64,000 nt of DNA from JACRBT01 sp964474285 (GTDB lineage: Bacteria > Chloroflexota > Dehalococcoidia > Tepidiformales > Tepidiformaceae), in NCBI GenBank assembly GCA_964474285.1, contig CAYYSD010000001.1:6237-70236 (forward strand), in the 5' to 3' direction. This document shows, piece after piece, positions 7,602-16,657 of this stretch. How positions within the stretch are numbered: the stretch's first letter is position 1; the number at the start of each line of letters is the position of its first letter. The position numbers were made by a program, and so were the translations under genes. Under the pieces are notes generated by a model that was not told the DNA's origin, made no database searches, and saw only the letters and a list, made by a program, of their open reading frames with translations.

Positions 7602-9287
7602 ATGGAATCCAACTACTGGAACCGGGCCTTCCGCCGGCAGATGACTCGCCGCCGCGCGCTGGTCGTCGCGGGCCAGGCCGGCATCGCCGGGGCGCTCGTC
7701 GCCTGTGGCGGCGGCGATGATGGGGGCGACGATGGCGGCAACAACAACGGCCAGAACACGCCGATCCCTGTCGCAACCCTTCCCCCGAGCCCGCTGCAGC
7801 AGGCAAAGTTTGGGGGCACCGTCAAGATCGGCTACAGCGGCGCCAGCCTCACCAACCTGGACCCCCACACCGGCGCATCCGGCGCTGAACACCAGTTCTT
7901 CTTCCCCGTCACCGACTCTCTCGTCGGCTACGACCAGAAGGGCAATCTCGACGCCAGCATCTCCCTCGCCGAAAAGTGGGAACTCACCGAACCGACACGC
8001 GTCACGCTCAAACTCCGTACCGGCATCAAGTTCACCGATGGCACAGACTTCAGCGCCGACGACGTAAAGTGGAACGTCGAACGCGTCATCGACCCGGCGC
8101 TCGCGTCCACCCCTCGCAGCGACCTTGCCGCCATCGAAAGCGTCCAGGTCGTTGATAAGACAACCGCCATCCTCAAGCTCAAGCAGCCCAGCGCCCCACT
8201 CCTCACCAACCTCGGCGACCGCGGCGGACAGATCATCTCCCGCACCGCCTTCGAAAAGCTGGGCAAAGACGCATTCCGCAGGGCGCCTGTCGGTACCGGC
8301 GCGTTCACCATCAAGGAATGGCGCGACGATGCCTTCTTGATCATGGAGAAGAACCCGAATTACTGGCGCAAGGATGCCATCGGGCAGCAGCTTCCCTACC
8401 TCCAGACCATCCGTGTCGAAATGATGCCGGACCAGACCGTCCGCACCGCGGCCTTCGATGCCGGCAACATCGACGTCCTCATCGGCGCGGCCGCCGCCGA
8501 CGTCAAACGATACATCGCCGACTCCAGCGTCCAGACGGTCGACTTCATTGGATCGAGCACCGCGCACTGGTACACCAACCATGCCTTCCCGCCGATGGAC
8601 AACGTCTGGTTCCGTCGCGCCCTTTCCGCCTCCATGGACCGGAAGAACTACATCAAGAACTTCCTCGTCGGCGACGAGCCCATCCCGACCGGCTTCCTCA
8701 CCCCCGCCACCTGGGCCCACGACCCAACCATCGAGAACTACAACTTCGACATCGCCAAGGCAAAGCAATACCTCCAGCAGTCGGGCCTCCCACCCGAGCA
8801 GTGGAAAGTGAAGGCCCAGCCCTTCGGCACCACCATCTCCGACGCTGAACTTTTCTGGGCCACCAGCGTCAAAGAAGCCGGTATCACCATCGAATGGGGC
8901 ACCCCCGAGCGCGATGGCTGGCAGAAGCGCGTCCTCAAGGGGCTCGGCGGCGATGGCAGCGCGGCGATGTTCTTCTCCGGGTTCTCCCTCCGCGTCGATC
9001 CGGATGGGCACGCCGGCCCGATGTTCTACAAGAACGGCGCCTACAACGCCGGCCAGGCGGCCACCCCTGAAGTTGAGCCGCTCCTGCTTAAAGCGCGCGA
9101 GACCTACGACCAGGCCGAGCGCAAGAAGCTCTATTCCGAAGCCCAGAAGAAGGCCGTCGAAATGCAGTATTCGTCCTGCATGATCCATTACTCGGTCGCC
9201 AAGGGCTTCGCCAAGAAGAAGGTCGGCAATTTCTCCGCCTGGTTCGGCGGGGAAGGCAAGCCGCGCTTCGCGAACCTCTGGGTCTAA
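7602..9287 (+). CDS. Peptide-type ABC substrate-binding lipoprotein, copy 2 (SBP_bac_5)
   Basis: A 561-residue paralogue of the preceding protein, alike over its full length (by eye well above three quarters identical). The first 18 residues are the same and the lipobox GALVAC with C35 is kept. It differs mostly in the acidic/Asn-rich linker (residues 36-54) and at scattered surface positions such as MYWSGF versus MFFSGF. The ATG at 7602 is preceded by GGAGGG and matches the start of copy 1; an open frame upstream of it is an overlap with copy 1. It likely shares the DppBC-type permeases and may tune specificity. A terminator follows at 9311. Confidence 0.94.
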   Translation: MESNYWNRAFRRQMTRRRALVVAGQAGIAGALVACGGGDDGGDDGGNNNGQNTPIPVATLPPSPLQQAKFGGTVKIGYSGASLTNLDPHTGASGAEHQFFFPVTDSLVGYDQKGNLDASISLAEKWELTEPTRVTLKLRTGIKFTDGTDFSADDVKWNVERVIDPALASTPRSDLAAIESVQVVDKTTAILKLKQPSAPLLTNLGDRGGQIISRTAFEKLGKDAFRRAPVGTGAFTIKEWRDDAFLIMEKNPNYWRKDAIGQQLPYLQTIRVEMMPDQTVRTAAFDAGNIDVLIGAAAADVKRYIADSSVQTVDFIGSSTAHWYTNHAFPPMDNVWFRRALSASMDRKNYIKNFLVGDEPIPTGFLTPATWAHDPTIENYNFDIAKAKQYLQQSGLPPEQWKVKAQPFGTTISDAELFWATSVKEAGITIEWGTPERDGWQKRVLKGLGGDGSAAMFFSGFSLRVDPDGHAGPMFYKNGAYNAGQAATPEVEPLLLKARETYDQAERKKLYSEAQKKAVEMQYSSCMIHYSVAKGFAKKKVGNFSAWFGGEGKPRFANLWV

Positions 9288-9310
9288 TCCACCCACATTC
9301 ATTCATCCGG

Positions 9311-9341
9311 CGGCGAGGGCTGCAAGCCGTGGCCCTCGCCG
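9311..9341 (+). terminator. Intrinsic terminator after the ABC importer operon
   Basis: Perfect 10 bp stem CGGCGAGGGC / GCCCTCGCCG with an 11-base loop, followed by TTTCC. It separates the importer operon from the biotin-carrier gene. It would lie inside that gene if a GTG at 9329 were used, which argues for the TTG start at 9368. Confidence 0.7.
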
Positions 9342-9367
9342 TTTCCATGTCCGAGGAGATCGCCGCA

Positions 9368-9586
9368 TTGACCATCGAAGTCCGCGCACCATCCGCCGGT
9401 ACCGTGATCGAAATCCTGACGAAGGCCGGAGCAAAGGTGGCCGTCGATGACGACCTGCTGCTCGTCGAGTCCATGAAGATGCACATCCCTGTCTCCTCGC
9501 CCGTCGCCGGCACCGTCGCCCAAATTACGGTCTCGGAAGGCTCACAGGTCTCTGAAGACGATGTCCTCGCGGTGATCGAGCCGTGA
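9368..9586 (+). CDS. Small biotin carrier protein (biotinyl_lipoyl domain only)
   Basis: A 72-residue stand-alone biotinyl domain that would carry CO2 between carboxylase active sites. The biotin site is E-S-M-K37-M, with Ser in place of the usual Ala of A-M-K-M. Flanking features are normal: RAPSAGTV before, and PVSSPVAGTV half a barrel later. The TTG at 9368 is chosen because GAGGAGAT lies 7 bases upstream and because an earlier GTG (9329) falls inside a terminator hairpin. It sits 43 bases before a carboxyltransferase gene and is likely its partner. No biotin carboxylase gene is in the window. The short length resembles the single-domain carriers of acyl-CoA carboxylases. Confidence 0.9.
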   Translation: MTIEVRAPSAGTVIEILTKAGAKVAVDDDLLLVESMKMHIPVSSPVAGTVAQITVSEGSQVSEDDVLAVIEP

Positions 9587-9629
9587 CACCTGGTTGCCGC
9601 AGAATTACATTCCGAACGGAGAAGCGCGC

Positions 9630-11195
9630 ATGAGTTGGGAACCCGAAGTCGAGGAGATCGAACGCCGCAAGCAACTTGCCTACCTCATGGGCGGTGAACA
9701 GCGCGTCGCCGACCAGAAGGCCCGGGGCAAGCTCACCGTACGCGAACGCATCGAGGGCATCAGTGACCCCGGCAGCTTTCGCGAACGCGGCGTGCTCGCC
9801 GGTTCCGCCGAATATGATGGCGCCGGTCTCGTGGACTTCAGGCCCCGGCGAAACGTCTTCGGCCTCTCCGACGTGAACGGACGCCCGGCGGTCATCAGCG
9901 CAGACGACTTCACCGCTCGCCCCGGCAGCGGTGGCGCCGGCGAAGCCCGCAGCGGCATGAGCGGCGGGCGCTTCTCCGGGCCCGACAACATGGCCCTCTT
10001 CTACAAGGTGCCGCTGGTCAAGCTCATCGACGGCTTTGGCGGCGATATCCGTGCCGTCGCGGGTATGGGCCGCACCTATATCCCCGCCATGGGCTGGGCC
10101 TCGACCCACGAGATCCTCAACACCGTCCCGCTCGTCGCGCTCGCGCTGGGCTCCGTGGCCGGCGCGCCCGCCGCGAACGTCACCGCCTCACACTTCTCCG
10201 TGATGGTCCGCGGCCTCTCTCAGGTGTTCGCTGCCGGGCCGCCCGTCGTGAAACGCGCACTCGGTTCCGATATCACCAAGGAAGACCTGGGCGGATACAA
10301 AGTGCATAGCCGCAAGAGCGGCGTCGTGGACAACGACGTGGCTACCGAGGCGGAAGCGTTCGAAGAGGCGCGACGCTTCCTCTCCTACCTGCCGTTGAAC
10401 GTCTACGAGATTCCGCCCGTGGCCCCCTGCGACGACCCGGTCGATCGCCGCGAAGAAGAGCTCATCAGGATCATCCCGCGCGATCGCAACCGTCCCTATA
10501 ATCCGCGCAAACTGGTGAACCTCGTCGTCGACAAAGGGTCGGCCTTCGAGATGGGCCGCTACTACGGCGCAGCACAGGTGACGATGTTCGCGCGCATCAA
10601 TGGGCATCCCGTGGGCGTCTTCGCCAACGACCCGGTGGTGCATGGCGGAGCCATGGATGCCGAGGCCGCCCGCAAGGCCGAGCGATTCGTCGACCTCTGC
10701 GACCTCTTCCACCTGCCCATCGTGAACTTCGCGGACCAGCCCGGCTTCATGATCGGCGTCGCCGCCGAAAGCGCCGGCACCCTCAAGGAGGGAGTTCGCC
10801 TGATCAGCGCCATCGAAGAGTCGACCATCCCCTGGGCAACCGTGGTCGTGCGGCGGCTCTATGGCGTTGCCGGCGCCGCCCACCAGTCGCACTCCCGCTT
10901 CGTCTGGCGGGTCGCCTGGCCGTCTGGCGAATGGGGCTCCCTCCCGATCGAAGGCGGCGTAGCCGCTGCCTACCGCCGTGAAATCGAGAACGCCGAAAAC
11001 CCCGAACTCTACCGCGAACAGCTCGAAGCGCGCCTCCGCGCCAACCGCTCGCCGTTCCGCACTGCCGAAGCCATGGACATCGAAGACATCGTCGACCCTC
11101 GCATGACTCGCCAATTGCTCTGCGAATGGGTCGGTCACGCCTACCGCCAGCTCCCTCTCGTCCTTGGCAAGCGCTCACGGGGAATGCGCCCGTGA
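9630..11195 (+). CDS. Acyl-CoA carboxylase, carboxyltransferase subunit
   Basis: A 521-residue carboxyltransferase of the propionyl-/methylcrotonyl-/acetyl-CoA carboxylase beta family. It moves CO2 between biotin and an acyl-CoA. Two crotonase-like halves are visible. The N half has RKQLAYLMGGEQRVADQKARGKLTVRERI and the R-P-G-S-G-G-A turn near 105. The C half has NPRKLVNLVVDKGSAFEMGRYYG, PVGVFANDPVVHGGAMD, and NFADQPGFMIG with the acyl-binding Gly-rich loop. The ATG at 9630 has GGAGAAG upstream; a TTG 12 codons earlier is less likely. The biotin carrier precedes it and a CoA-transferase follows, suggesting an acyl-CoA degradation or activation unit. The substrate is not assignable. Confidence 0.93.
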   Translation: MSWEPEVEEIERRKQLAYLMGGEQRVADQKARGKLTVRERIEGISDPGSFRERGVLAGSAEYDGAGLVDFRPRRNVFGLSDVNGRPAVISADDFTARPGSGGAGEARSGMSGGRFSGPDNMALFYKVPLVKLIDGFGGDIRAVAGMGRTYIPAMGWASTHEILNTVPLVALALGSVAGAPAANVTASHFSVMVRGLSQVFAAGPPVVKRALGSDITKEDLGGYKVHSRKSGVVDNDVATEAEAFEEARRFLSYLPLNVYEIPPVAPCDDPVDRREEELIRIIPRDRNRPYNPRKLVNLVVDKGSAFEMGRYYGAAQVTMFARINGHPVGVFANDPVVHGGAMDAEAARKAERFVDLCDLFHLPIVNFADQPGFMIGVAAESAGTLKEGVRLISAIEESTIPWATVVVRRLYGVAGAAHQSHSRFVWRVAWPSGEWGSLPIEGGVAAAYRREIENAENPELYREQLEARLRANRSPFRTAEAMDIEDIVDPRMTRQLLCEWVGHAYRQLPLVLGKRSRGMRP

Positions 11196-11228
11196 CGGAG
11201 TCCCAACCCTCTCGCCGGGCGGTGTCCA

Positions 11229-13544
11229 GTGCGTGTTCTTGAACTGTCGGATAGTCCAGAGGCAGCCGCCTTCGCGGGCAAGCTCTTCCGGCGCTGGGGC
11301 GCCGAGGTCATCCGCGTCGAAAAGCCCGGGCTCGAACCGCCCTGGGCCGCCGCCGATCTCTACCTGAACGCCGGCAAGCGTCGCGTTTTCCTGGATGCCC
11401 ATTCGCCCGAAGGCATCGCCGGGATCACCGCCCTCGCCCGCGACGCCGACATCCTCATCACCGACTACACCCCGGCAGCGCTCAGCGCGACCGGCGTGCT
11501 CGACCTCGAAGGTCCGAAGGTCCGCGCCAGCATCACCCCCTTCGGCCTCGACGGCCCGTATCGTGACCGCCCCGCAACGGCGTCTACCCTCCTCGCCCTT
11601 GGCGGCTACACCTGGCTCATGGGTGACAGGGATCGCACCCCCCTCACCATGCCCGGGAACTATGTCTACTACCAGTCCGGCACCTACGCCTACACAGCCG
11701 CGCTCTCCGCACTCCTCAACGGCGGCGCGCCCTCGGTCACCATCGAAGTCTCGATGCTCGAGGCGCTCGCCAGCCTCCACCAGTTCACCGACACCATGTG
11801 GATGTTCGAAGGCAAGGTTCGCAGCCGCCACGGGAACCGCTGGGAGAACCTCTGCCCCACCACCCTCCTGCCCGTTTCCGACGGCTGGATCGGCATCAAC
11901 GTCGTGCCCAACTTCTGGTTCAACTTCGCCCTGATGATGGGCCGCCCCGACCTCGCCAGCGAAGGGCCGTGGGCCCTCAACGCCGGCCGCATGGAGGCCG
12001 AGGACGAAATCGAAGCCCTCATCGTCGAGACCTTCAAGGACATGCCCAAGAAGCAGTTCTTCAAGGAAGGCCAGGAGACGTGGCGCGTCCCCGTCGGCTA
12101 TGCCGCTTCCCTCCAGGATGTCCTCGACGACCCCCACCTCGCTCATCGCGGGTTCTGGAATGTCACCCACAATGGCGAGCAGGAAGTCCGCACCCCCGCC
12201 TCGCCCTTCCGGTTCGTCGGCCAGGAGCACCCGCCGGAGCCCTCGCCACAGCCGCACGAAGAGGCGGGCATCACGTGGCGCGCCGCCGCCATGGAAGCCA
12301 ACGGTGGCGAAGCCCCCGCCACCCGGCCCCTGGAAGGTGTCCGCGTCATCGACCTCACGCGCATCTGGTCCGGACCGCTTTCCACCCGCATCCTCGGCGA
12401 CCTCGGCGCGGATGTCATCAAGATCGAAGCCCCCGACGGCCGCGGCAATATCCCGCGGCCCGGTGTTGCACGCCCCTGGAACCACCAGGGCCTCTTTAAC
12501 AAGCTCAGCCGCAACAAGACAGCCGTCGCCATCGACCTGAAATCGCCCGGCGGACGCGAGATCTTCCTCGACCTCGTCGCCCAGGCGGATGTCGTCATCG
12601 AGAACTTCAGCGCACGCGCCATGCCCGGCCTCGGCCTCGGCTACGACGATCTCCGCAAAGTGAACGACCGCATCATCTACGTCGCGATGCCGGCGTTCGG
12701 CATGAACGGCCCCTACCGCGACTACGTCGGCCTCGGGCCGAGCATCGAACCCATCACCGGGCTCCAATCGATCATGGGCTACGGCCCCGATGAGCCGCGC
12801 GTCACATCGAAAGCGCTCACCGATGCCATCGCAGGCACGAGTGCCGCCTCTGCCGTCGTCACCGCCCTCTGGCGCCGCGCCGAATCCGGCAAGGGCGCCC
12901 TCATCGACCTCTCGCAGCACGAAACCGGCGTGATGTTCATCGGCGAATACTTTATCGAGACACAGCTGACCGGCGCGGAACCTCAGCGCATGGGCAACGG
13001 CCACCGTGTCTACGCGCCACACGGCGTCTACCGCTGCGCCGGTGACGACGAATGGGTGGCCGTCGCCGCCCGCGACGACACGGAATGGCGTGCGCTCTGC
13101 CGCGTCCTCGGGCTCGAAGAGCTGCCGGGCGAGACCCGCTTCGCCACCGCCGGCGATCGCCGCATGAACGCTGCCGAACTCGATCGGCTGATCGAGGCGG
13201 CGACCTCGGCCCGCCCAAAGCGCGACGTGGAGGCAACCCTGGCGGCTGCCGGTGTGCCCGCCGGCGCCGTCCTCCGATCGCCGGAATACCTCTCGGAGCC
13301 GCACCTCCACGCACGCAACTACTTCGTGGAACTTACCCATCGCGAAGCCGGGACAACCATGTGGGACGGCTCGCCCCTGCGGTTCGACGGCGAACGCGGC
13401 TACGAGTCGTGGTTCGCGGCCCCCTGCCTGGGCGAACACAACCGCTCCACCCTCCACCGCGTGCTCGGCCTCACCGACCAGGAGATCGACACCCTCTACG
13501 CGGAGGGCGTCATCACCGAAACCCCATCCTCCGCCAACCCATAG
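11229..13544 (+). CDS. Double-domain CaiB/BaiF class III CoA-transferase (N domain apparently inactive)
   Basis: Class III (formyl-CoA transferase type) CoA-transferase of 771 residues made of two tandem domains, about 1-355 and 362-771. Each begins with the nucleotide-binding-like motif: MRVLELSDSPEAAAFAGKLF in the first, VRVIDLTRIWSGPLSTRILG in the second. The second keeps the catalytic Asp as D532 in ALTDAIAGT. By eye the corresponding residue of the first domain is Q149 in VYYQSGTYA, so that half is probably structural. The family works as interlocked dimers, so a fusion may act as an internal pseudo-dimer (inference). The GTG start follows the carboxyltransferase stop by 33 bases, in one operon. 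Confidence 0.93.
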   Translation: MRVLELSDSPEAAAFAGKLFRRWGAEVIRVEKPGLEPPWAAADLYLNAGKRRVFLDAHSPEGIAGITALARDADILITDYTPAALSATGVLDLEGPKVRASITPFGLDGPYRDRPATASTLLALGGYTWLMGDRDRTPLTMPGNYVYYQSGTYAYTAALSALLNGGAPSVTIEVSMLEALASLHQFTDTMWMFEGKVRSRHGNRWENLCPTTLLPVSDGWIGINVVPNFWFNFALMMGRPDLASEGPWALNAGRMEAEDEIEALIVETFKDMPKKQFFKEGQETWRVPVGYAASLQDVLDDPHLAHRGFWNVTHNGEQEVRTPASPFRFVGQEHPPEPSPQPHEEAGITWRAAAMEANGGEAPATRPLEGVRVIDLTRIWSGPLSTRILGDLGADVIKIEAPDGRGNIPRPGVARPWNHQGLFNKLSRNKTAVAIDLKSPGGREIFLDLVAQADVVIENFSARAMPGLGLGYDDLRKVNDRIIYVAMPAFGMNGPYRDYVGLGPSIEPITGLQSIMGYGPDEPRVTSKALTDAIAGTSAASAVVTALWRRAESGKGALIDLSQHETGVMFIGEYFIETQLTGAEPQRMGNGHRVYAPHGVYRCAGDDEWVAVAARDDTEWRALCRVLGLEELPGETRFATAGDRRMNAAELDRLIEAATSARPKRDVEATLAAAGVPAGAVLRSPEYLSEPHLHARNYFVELTHREAGTTMWDGSPLRFDGERGYESWFAAPCLGEHNRSTLHRVLGLTDQEIDTLYAEGVITETPSSANP

Positions 13545-13568
13545 CCGTCGGCCCCCGAAAGGTCCCCG

Positions 13569-13595
13569 CTCGCCCTGAGCCAGTCGAAGGGCCCG
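13569..13595 (+). repeat. Single REP-like arm (GCCCTGAGCCAGTCGAAGGGC core)
   Basis: One copy of the TCGCCCTGAGCCAGTCGAAGGGC intergenic motif, in the gap between the CoA-transferase and pdxS. Paired, inverted copies occur at 43039-43146 and 53109-53219. No matching inverted arm is obvious here, so this is a lone or decayed element. Confidence 0.75.
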
Positions 13596-13718
13596 GTCCG
13601 TGGCTCCACCACCGCCGCGCCGATCCTCCGACTCACCTCGGGTCGCCGCTGCCACGGCACCAATCGCGGACGCTGGCCGTGGTCCCGGGGTGGCCGCCGG
13701 TGCCCACGCTCGATCGCC

Positions 13719-14603
13719 CTACCAGCCCCGCGTCGCGAGCAACTCCTTCTCCTGGAGCGACGACACACTGATGCCGGGCATCGCCTTGCCCAGCCCCGTG
13801 CTCACGCGCGCGATCACTTCGGGGTCCATGTAATGGGTCGTCGCTTCCACGATCGCCTTCGCCACGAGCGGCGGATTCTCCGACTTGAAGATGCCCGAGC
13901 CCACGAAGATACCGTCCGCCCCGAGCCGCATCATGAGCGCCGCGTCCGCCGGCGTTGCCACGCCACCCGCCGCGAAGTTCACGACCGGCAGCCGCCCTTC
14001 GCGCTTCACCTGCTTCACGAGTTCGACCGGCGCGCCGATCTCCTTCGCGAACGTGTAGACCTCATCTTCCGGCATGTTCTGCAGGCGCCGAATCTCGGAC
14101 TGCACCGTCCGCATGTGGCGCACGGCCTCGACGATGTCACCGGTCCCTGCTTCGCCCTTGGTGCGAATCATGGCCGCGCCCTCACCGATGCGGCGGAGCG
14201 CCTCGCCCAGGTTCCGGCATCCGCAGACAAACGGCACCGTGAAGGCGTGCTTGTCGATGTGATGCGATTCGTCCGCCGGCGTCAGCACTTCGGATTCATC
14301 GATGTAGTCCACGCCAAGGGCCTGGAGCACGTCCGCCTCCACGAAGTGACCGATGCGCGCCTTCGCCATCACAGGGATGGAAACCGCCGCGATGATGCCC
14401 CGGATCATCTCCGGGTCGCTCATCCGGGCCACGCCGCCGTCCTTGCGAATGTCGCTGGGTACCCGTTCGAGCGCCATGACCGAACACGCACCCGCCTCCT
14501 CCGCAATCTTCGCCTGCTCCGGGGTGACCACATCCATGATCACGCCGCCCTTGAGCATCTGCGCGAGCCCAACCTTGACCGCCCACGTTCCTGTCGTCGC
14601 CAT
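13719..14603 (-). CDS. pdxS: Pyridoxal 5'-phosphate synthase, lyase subunit PdxS
   Basis: Synthase subunit of the DXP-independent vitamin B6 pathway, 294 residues. It builds PLP from ribose 5-phosphate, glyceraldehyde 3-phosphate and ammonia in a (beta/alpha)8 barrel that forms dodecamers. Key residues are in the expected places: D24 in VIMDVVTPEQA, K81 in VMAKARIGH (covalent intermediate), and the Lys of RTKGEAGTGD. The ATG at 14603 has GGAGGG upstream and gives the family N-terminus MATTGTWAVK; a longer frame to 14660 adds non-family residues. The glutaminase partner pdxT is not in this window. Confidence 0.97.
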   Translation of the reverse strand: MATTGTWAVKVGLAQMLKGGVIMDVVTPEQAKIAEEAGACSVMALERVPSDIRKDGGVARMSDPEMIRGIIAAVSIPVMAKARIGHFVEADVLQALGVDYIDESEVLTPADESHHIDKHAFTVPFVCGCRNLGEALRRIGEGAAMIRTKGEAGTGDIVEAVRHMRTVQSEIRRLQNMPEDEVYTFAKEIGAPVELVKQVKREGRLPVVNFAAGGVATPADAALMMRLGADGIFVGSGIFKSENPPLVAKAIVEATTHYMDPEVIARVSTGLGKAMPGISVSSLQEKELLATRGW

Positions 14604-14743
14604 AACCGATCCCTCCGGGCGCACCCGCCCTCTCTGGTGGGCGCGCAGTGTGGTTCCCATTCTATGCCCGGTTCACACATCACGTTAGGGCCACTTCCGG
14701 GCGGCACGTTATGCAAGCGGTCAGCCAGTCCTCAGCCAGGCTG

Positions 14744-15166
14744 TCACACCCCGGCGGCCGCGATGTGCTTCGCCGTGTCAACGTAGTGCCGCAGGCCCGT
14801 CACCTTCCCGGCGCTGTTGAACGTCCAGAGGTGCAGCTCGCAGTCCTTCAGCGGCTTGCCCGTCGCCTTCACCGTGAAGTCCACCTCGACTTCCGCCGCA
14901 ACCTTGTCCCCGCCGGCCAGGATGGTGCGAACCTCAAAGGCGTTCACCTGCAGGCCGCCGGCGATGCTCTGGAAGAAGTCGATGACCCCGCTGTGACCCT
15001 TGCGATTCTGAAGCCACGCCACCCCTGCCGCCTGAGCGCGGTTGTCCGGCCATGCCTCCCAATCCACATCGTCCGCCAGCCTGGTGAGAATTCCGGGGAT
15101 ATCCCCCTTCCCAAAGGCCTCATAGATGGCCTGGATGTTCTCCGCATTCGACTGTTCGTTGCTCAT
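14744..15166 (-). CDS. SnoaL-like / NTF2-fold protein
   Basis: A 140-residue protein of the nuclear transport factor 2/SnoaL superfamily, a cone-shaped fold used for small polyketide cyclases, isomerases and many proteins of unknown role. The pattern matches the family: N-terminal helix NIQAIYEAFGKGDIPGILTRLADDVDWE, then RKGHSGVIDFFQSI, and a beta-rich C half ending KVTGLRHYVDTAKHI. A good AGGAG ribosome site precedes the ATG. It lies 84 bases downstream of an ECF sigma factor gene on the same strand and may be co-transcribed with it. No specific substrate can be assigned. Confidence 0.85.
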   Translation of the reverse strand: MSNEQSNAENIQAIYEAFGKGDIPGILTRLADDVDWEAWPDNRAQAAGVAWLQNRKGHSGVIDFFQSIAGGLQVNAFEVRTILAGGDKVAAEVEVDFTVKATGKPLKDCELHLWTFNSAGKVTGLRHYVDTAKHIAAAGV

Positions 15167-15250
15167 CGTGCTCTCCTTGACGCTCGTATTCGCAGCCGCT
15201 TCGCGGCCCGCACGAACAGATACGCACGCCGCCTGCCAACTGTTGAATTC

Positions 15251-16534
15251 CTATCCCGCGAACCCCGCGCACGCCCGTGCCCGCCCGAGCAACACCTCTC
15301 GTTCGCGTTCGTTGCGCGTCAGCTCCGCGGCCCGCTCGAACTCCCTGGCTGCCTCGTCGAACCTGCCCAGCTTCTCCAACAGATCCCCTCGAACGGCGGG
15401 CAGCAGGTGGGTCGCCTTCAAGGATGGCTCCCCGGCGATCTCATCCACGAGCGCAAGTCCCGCGCCGGGTCCATCCGCCATCCCCACCGCGACAGCCCGG
15501 TTCATCTCCACCACCGCAGAGGGCATCACCTCCGCGAGTTCCGCATAGAGCCCCGCGATCCGGCGCCAATCCGTCGCCTCGGATGTTCGAGCACGAGCAT
15601 GGCATGCCGCGATTGCCGCCTGGAGCGTATATGGTCCGCGATCGGCGCCGAGCGTCTCGGCCCTTTTCAGCGCCGCCAGCCCACGCTGAATCAGCACGAA
15701 GTCCCACCGCGAACGATCCTGCTCCAGCAACAAGATCGGCTCGCCCTGCGGACCCGTCCGTGCCCGCGTCCGCGAAGCCTGGATCTCCATCAGCGCGACC
15801 AGCCCGTGAACCTCCGCCTGGTCCGGCATGAGTCCCGCCAGGATACGTCCCAGCCGCAGGGCCTCGTTGCAAAGCGCAGGCCGCATCAGGTCGTCGCCCG
15901 CGGTTGCCGTGTAGCCCTCGTTGAAAACGAGATAGATGACCTCGAGCACAGCCTCCAGTCGCTCGTTCAGTTCGTGACGTGCCGGCGCTTCGAACGGCAC
16001 CCCTGCCTCCGCCAGCGTCCGCTTCGCCCGAACGATTCGCTGCGCGACCGTCGGCTCCGGCGTAAGAAACGCCCGCGCGATCTCATCGGTGGTCAGCCCG
16101 CCGAGCAGCCGGAGCGTGAGCGCCACTCGCGCTTCGAATCCCAGCACCGGGTGGCACGCTGTGAACATCAAGCGCAGCAGGTCGTCGCTGATGTCCTCTT
16201 CAACGTCGCCCTCGAAGTCCTCCGTTGTCAGCTCACCGCGCGCTTCCAGGTCCCGTCCGAGCTCTTCGTGCTTCCGCTCGGCGAGCTTGTGCCGGCGCAG
16301 ACGGTCGATGGCGATGTGCTTCGCCGTCGCGGTCAGCCACGCCCCCGGCTTCTCCGGGATGCCCGTCTCGGGCCATCGCTCGAGCGCCACAACGAAGGCA
16401 TCCTGCGCCAGCTCCTCCGCCAGCCCGACATCGCGAACGATCCGCGCCAGCGTCGCGATGATCTTCGCGGACTCAATCCGCCAGATGGCTTCCACAGCAC
16501 GCTGCGTCTCGCTCTCCGTCACCCGATCGATCAC
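15251..16534 (-). CDS. ECF sigma factor with C-terminal TPR domain (ECF42-like)
   Basis: Extracytoplasmic-function sigma factor of about 427 residues, much longer than the usual 180-200. Region 2 (ESAKIIATLARIVRDVGLAEELAQDAFVVALERW) and region 4 (DEIARAFLTPEPTVAQRIVRAKRTL) are followed by about 240 helical, TPR-like residues with VYLVFNEGY-like and NEALRL motifs. This layout defines the ECF42 group, which typically has no anti-sigma factor and controls DGPF/YCII genes. A DGPF gene lies 11 kb away in this window (27680-28108). The start is uncertain: GTG at 16534 (GGGGAA upstream) is preferred over TTG at 16558. Confidence 0.92.
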   Translation of the reverse strand: MIDRVTESETQRAVEAIWRIESAKIIATLARIVRDVGLAEELAQDAFVVALERWPETGIPEKPGAWLTATAKHIAIDRLRRHKLAERKHEELGRDLEARGELTTEDFEGDVEEDISDDLLRLMFTACHPVLGFEARVALTLRLLGGLTTDEIARAFLTPEPTVAQRIVRAKRTLAEAGVPFEAPARHELNERLEAVLEVIYLVFNEGYTATAGDDLMRPALCNEALRLGRILAGLMPDQAEVHGLVALMEIQASRTRARTGPQGEPILLLEQDRSRWDFVLIQRGLAALKRAETLGADRGPYTLQAAIAACHARARTSEATDWRRIAGLYAELAEVMPSAVVEMNRAVAVGMADGPGAGLALVDEIAGEPSLKATHLLPAVRGDLLEKLGRFDEAAREFERAAELTRNEREREVLLGRARACAGFAG

Positions 16535-16657
16535 ACAGGTTCCCCGGTGACCACGCAAGCCAGCGTCCCCACCTACTGGCCCGACCTGTCGAGACGCGAG
16601 TGGTCCATTTCCCCCTTGGATGGCCTGCTACCCTCAGGGAGAAGCACGGAGGTGAAC

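Noticed and set aside
7524..9302. 592-codon minus-strand frame opposite the second binding protein
   Set aside because: Shadow of an SBP_bac_5 gene; low-complexity Gly/Asp/Glu composition typical of antisense frames.
11175..13655. 826-codon open frame on the minus strand opposite the CoA-transferase
   Set aside because: It is the mirror of a well-supported gene. High GC at third codon positions leaves the opposite strand free of stops; the frame has no family motifs and no ribosome site.
16587..16592. TGTCGA before the oxidase gene as another ECF42 promoter
   Set aside because: No CG[AT]C lies 16-18 bases downstream, so only the -35 half is present.
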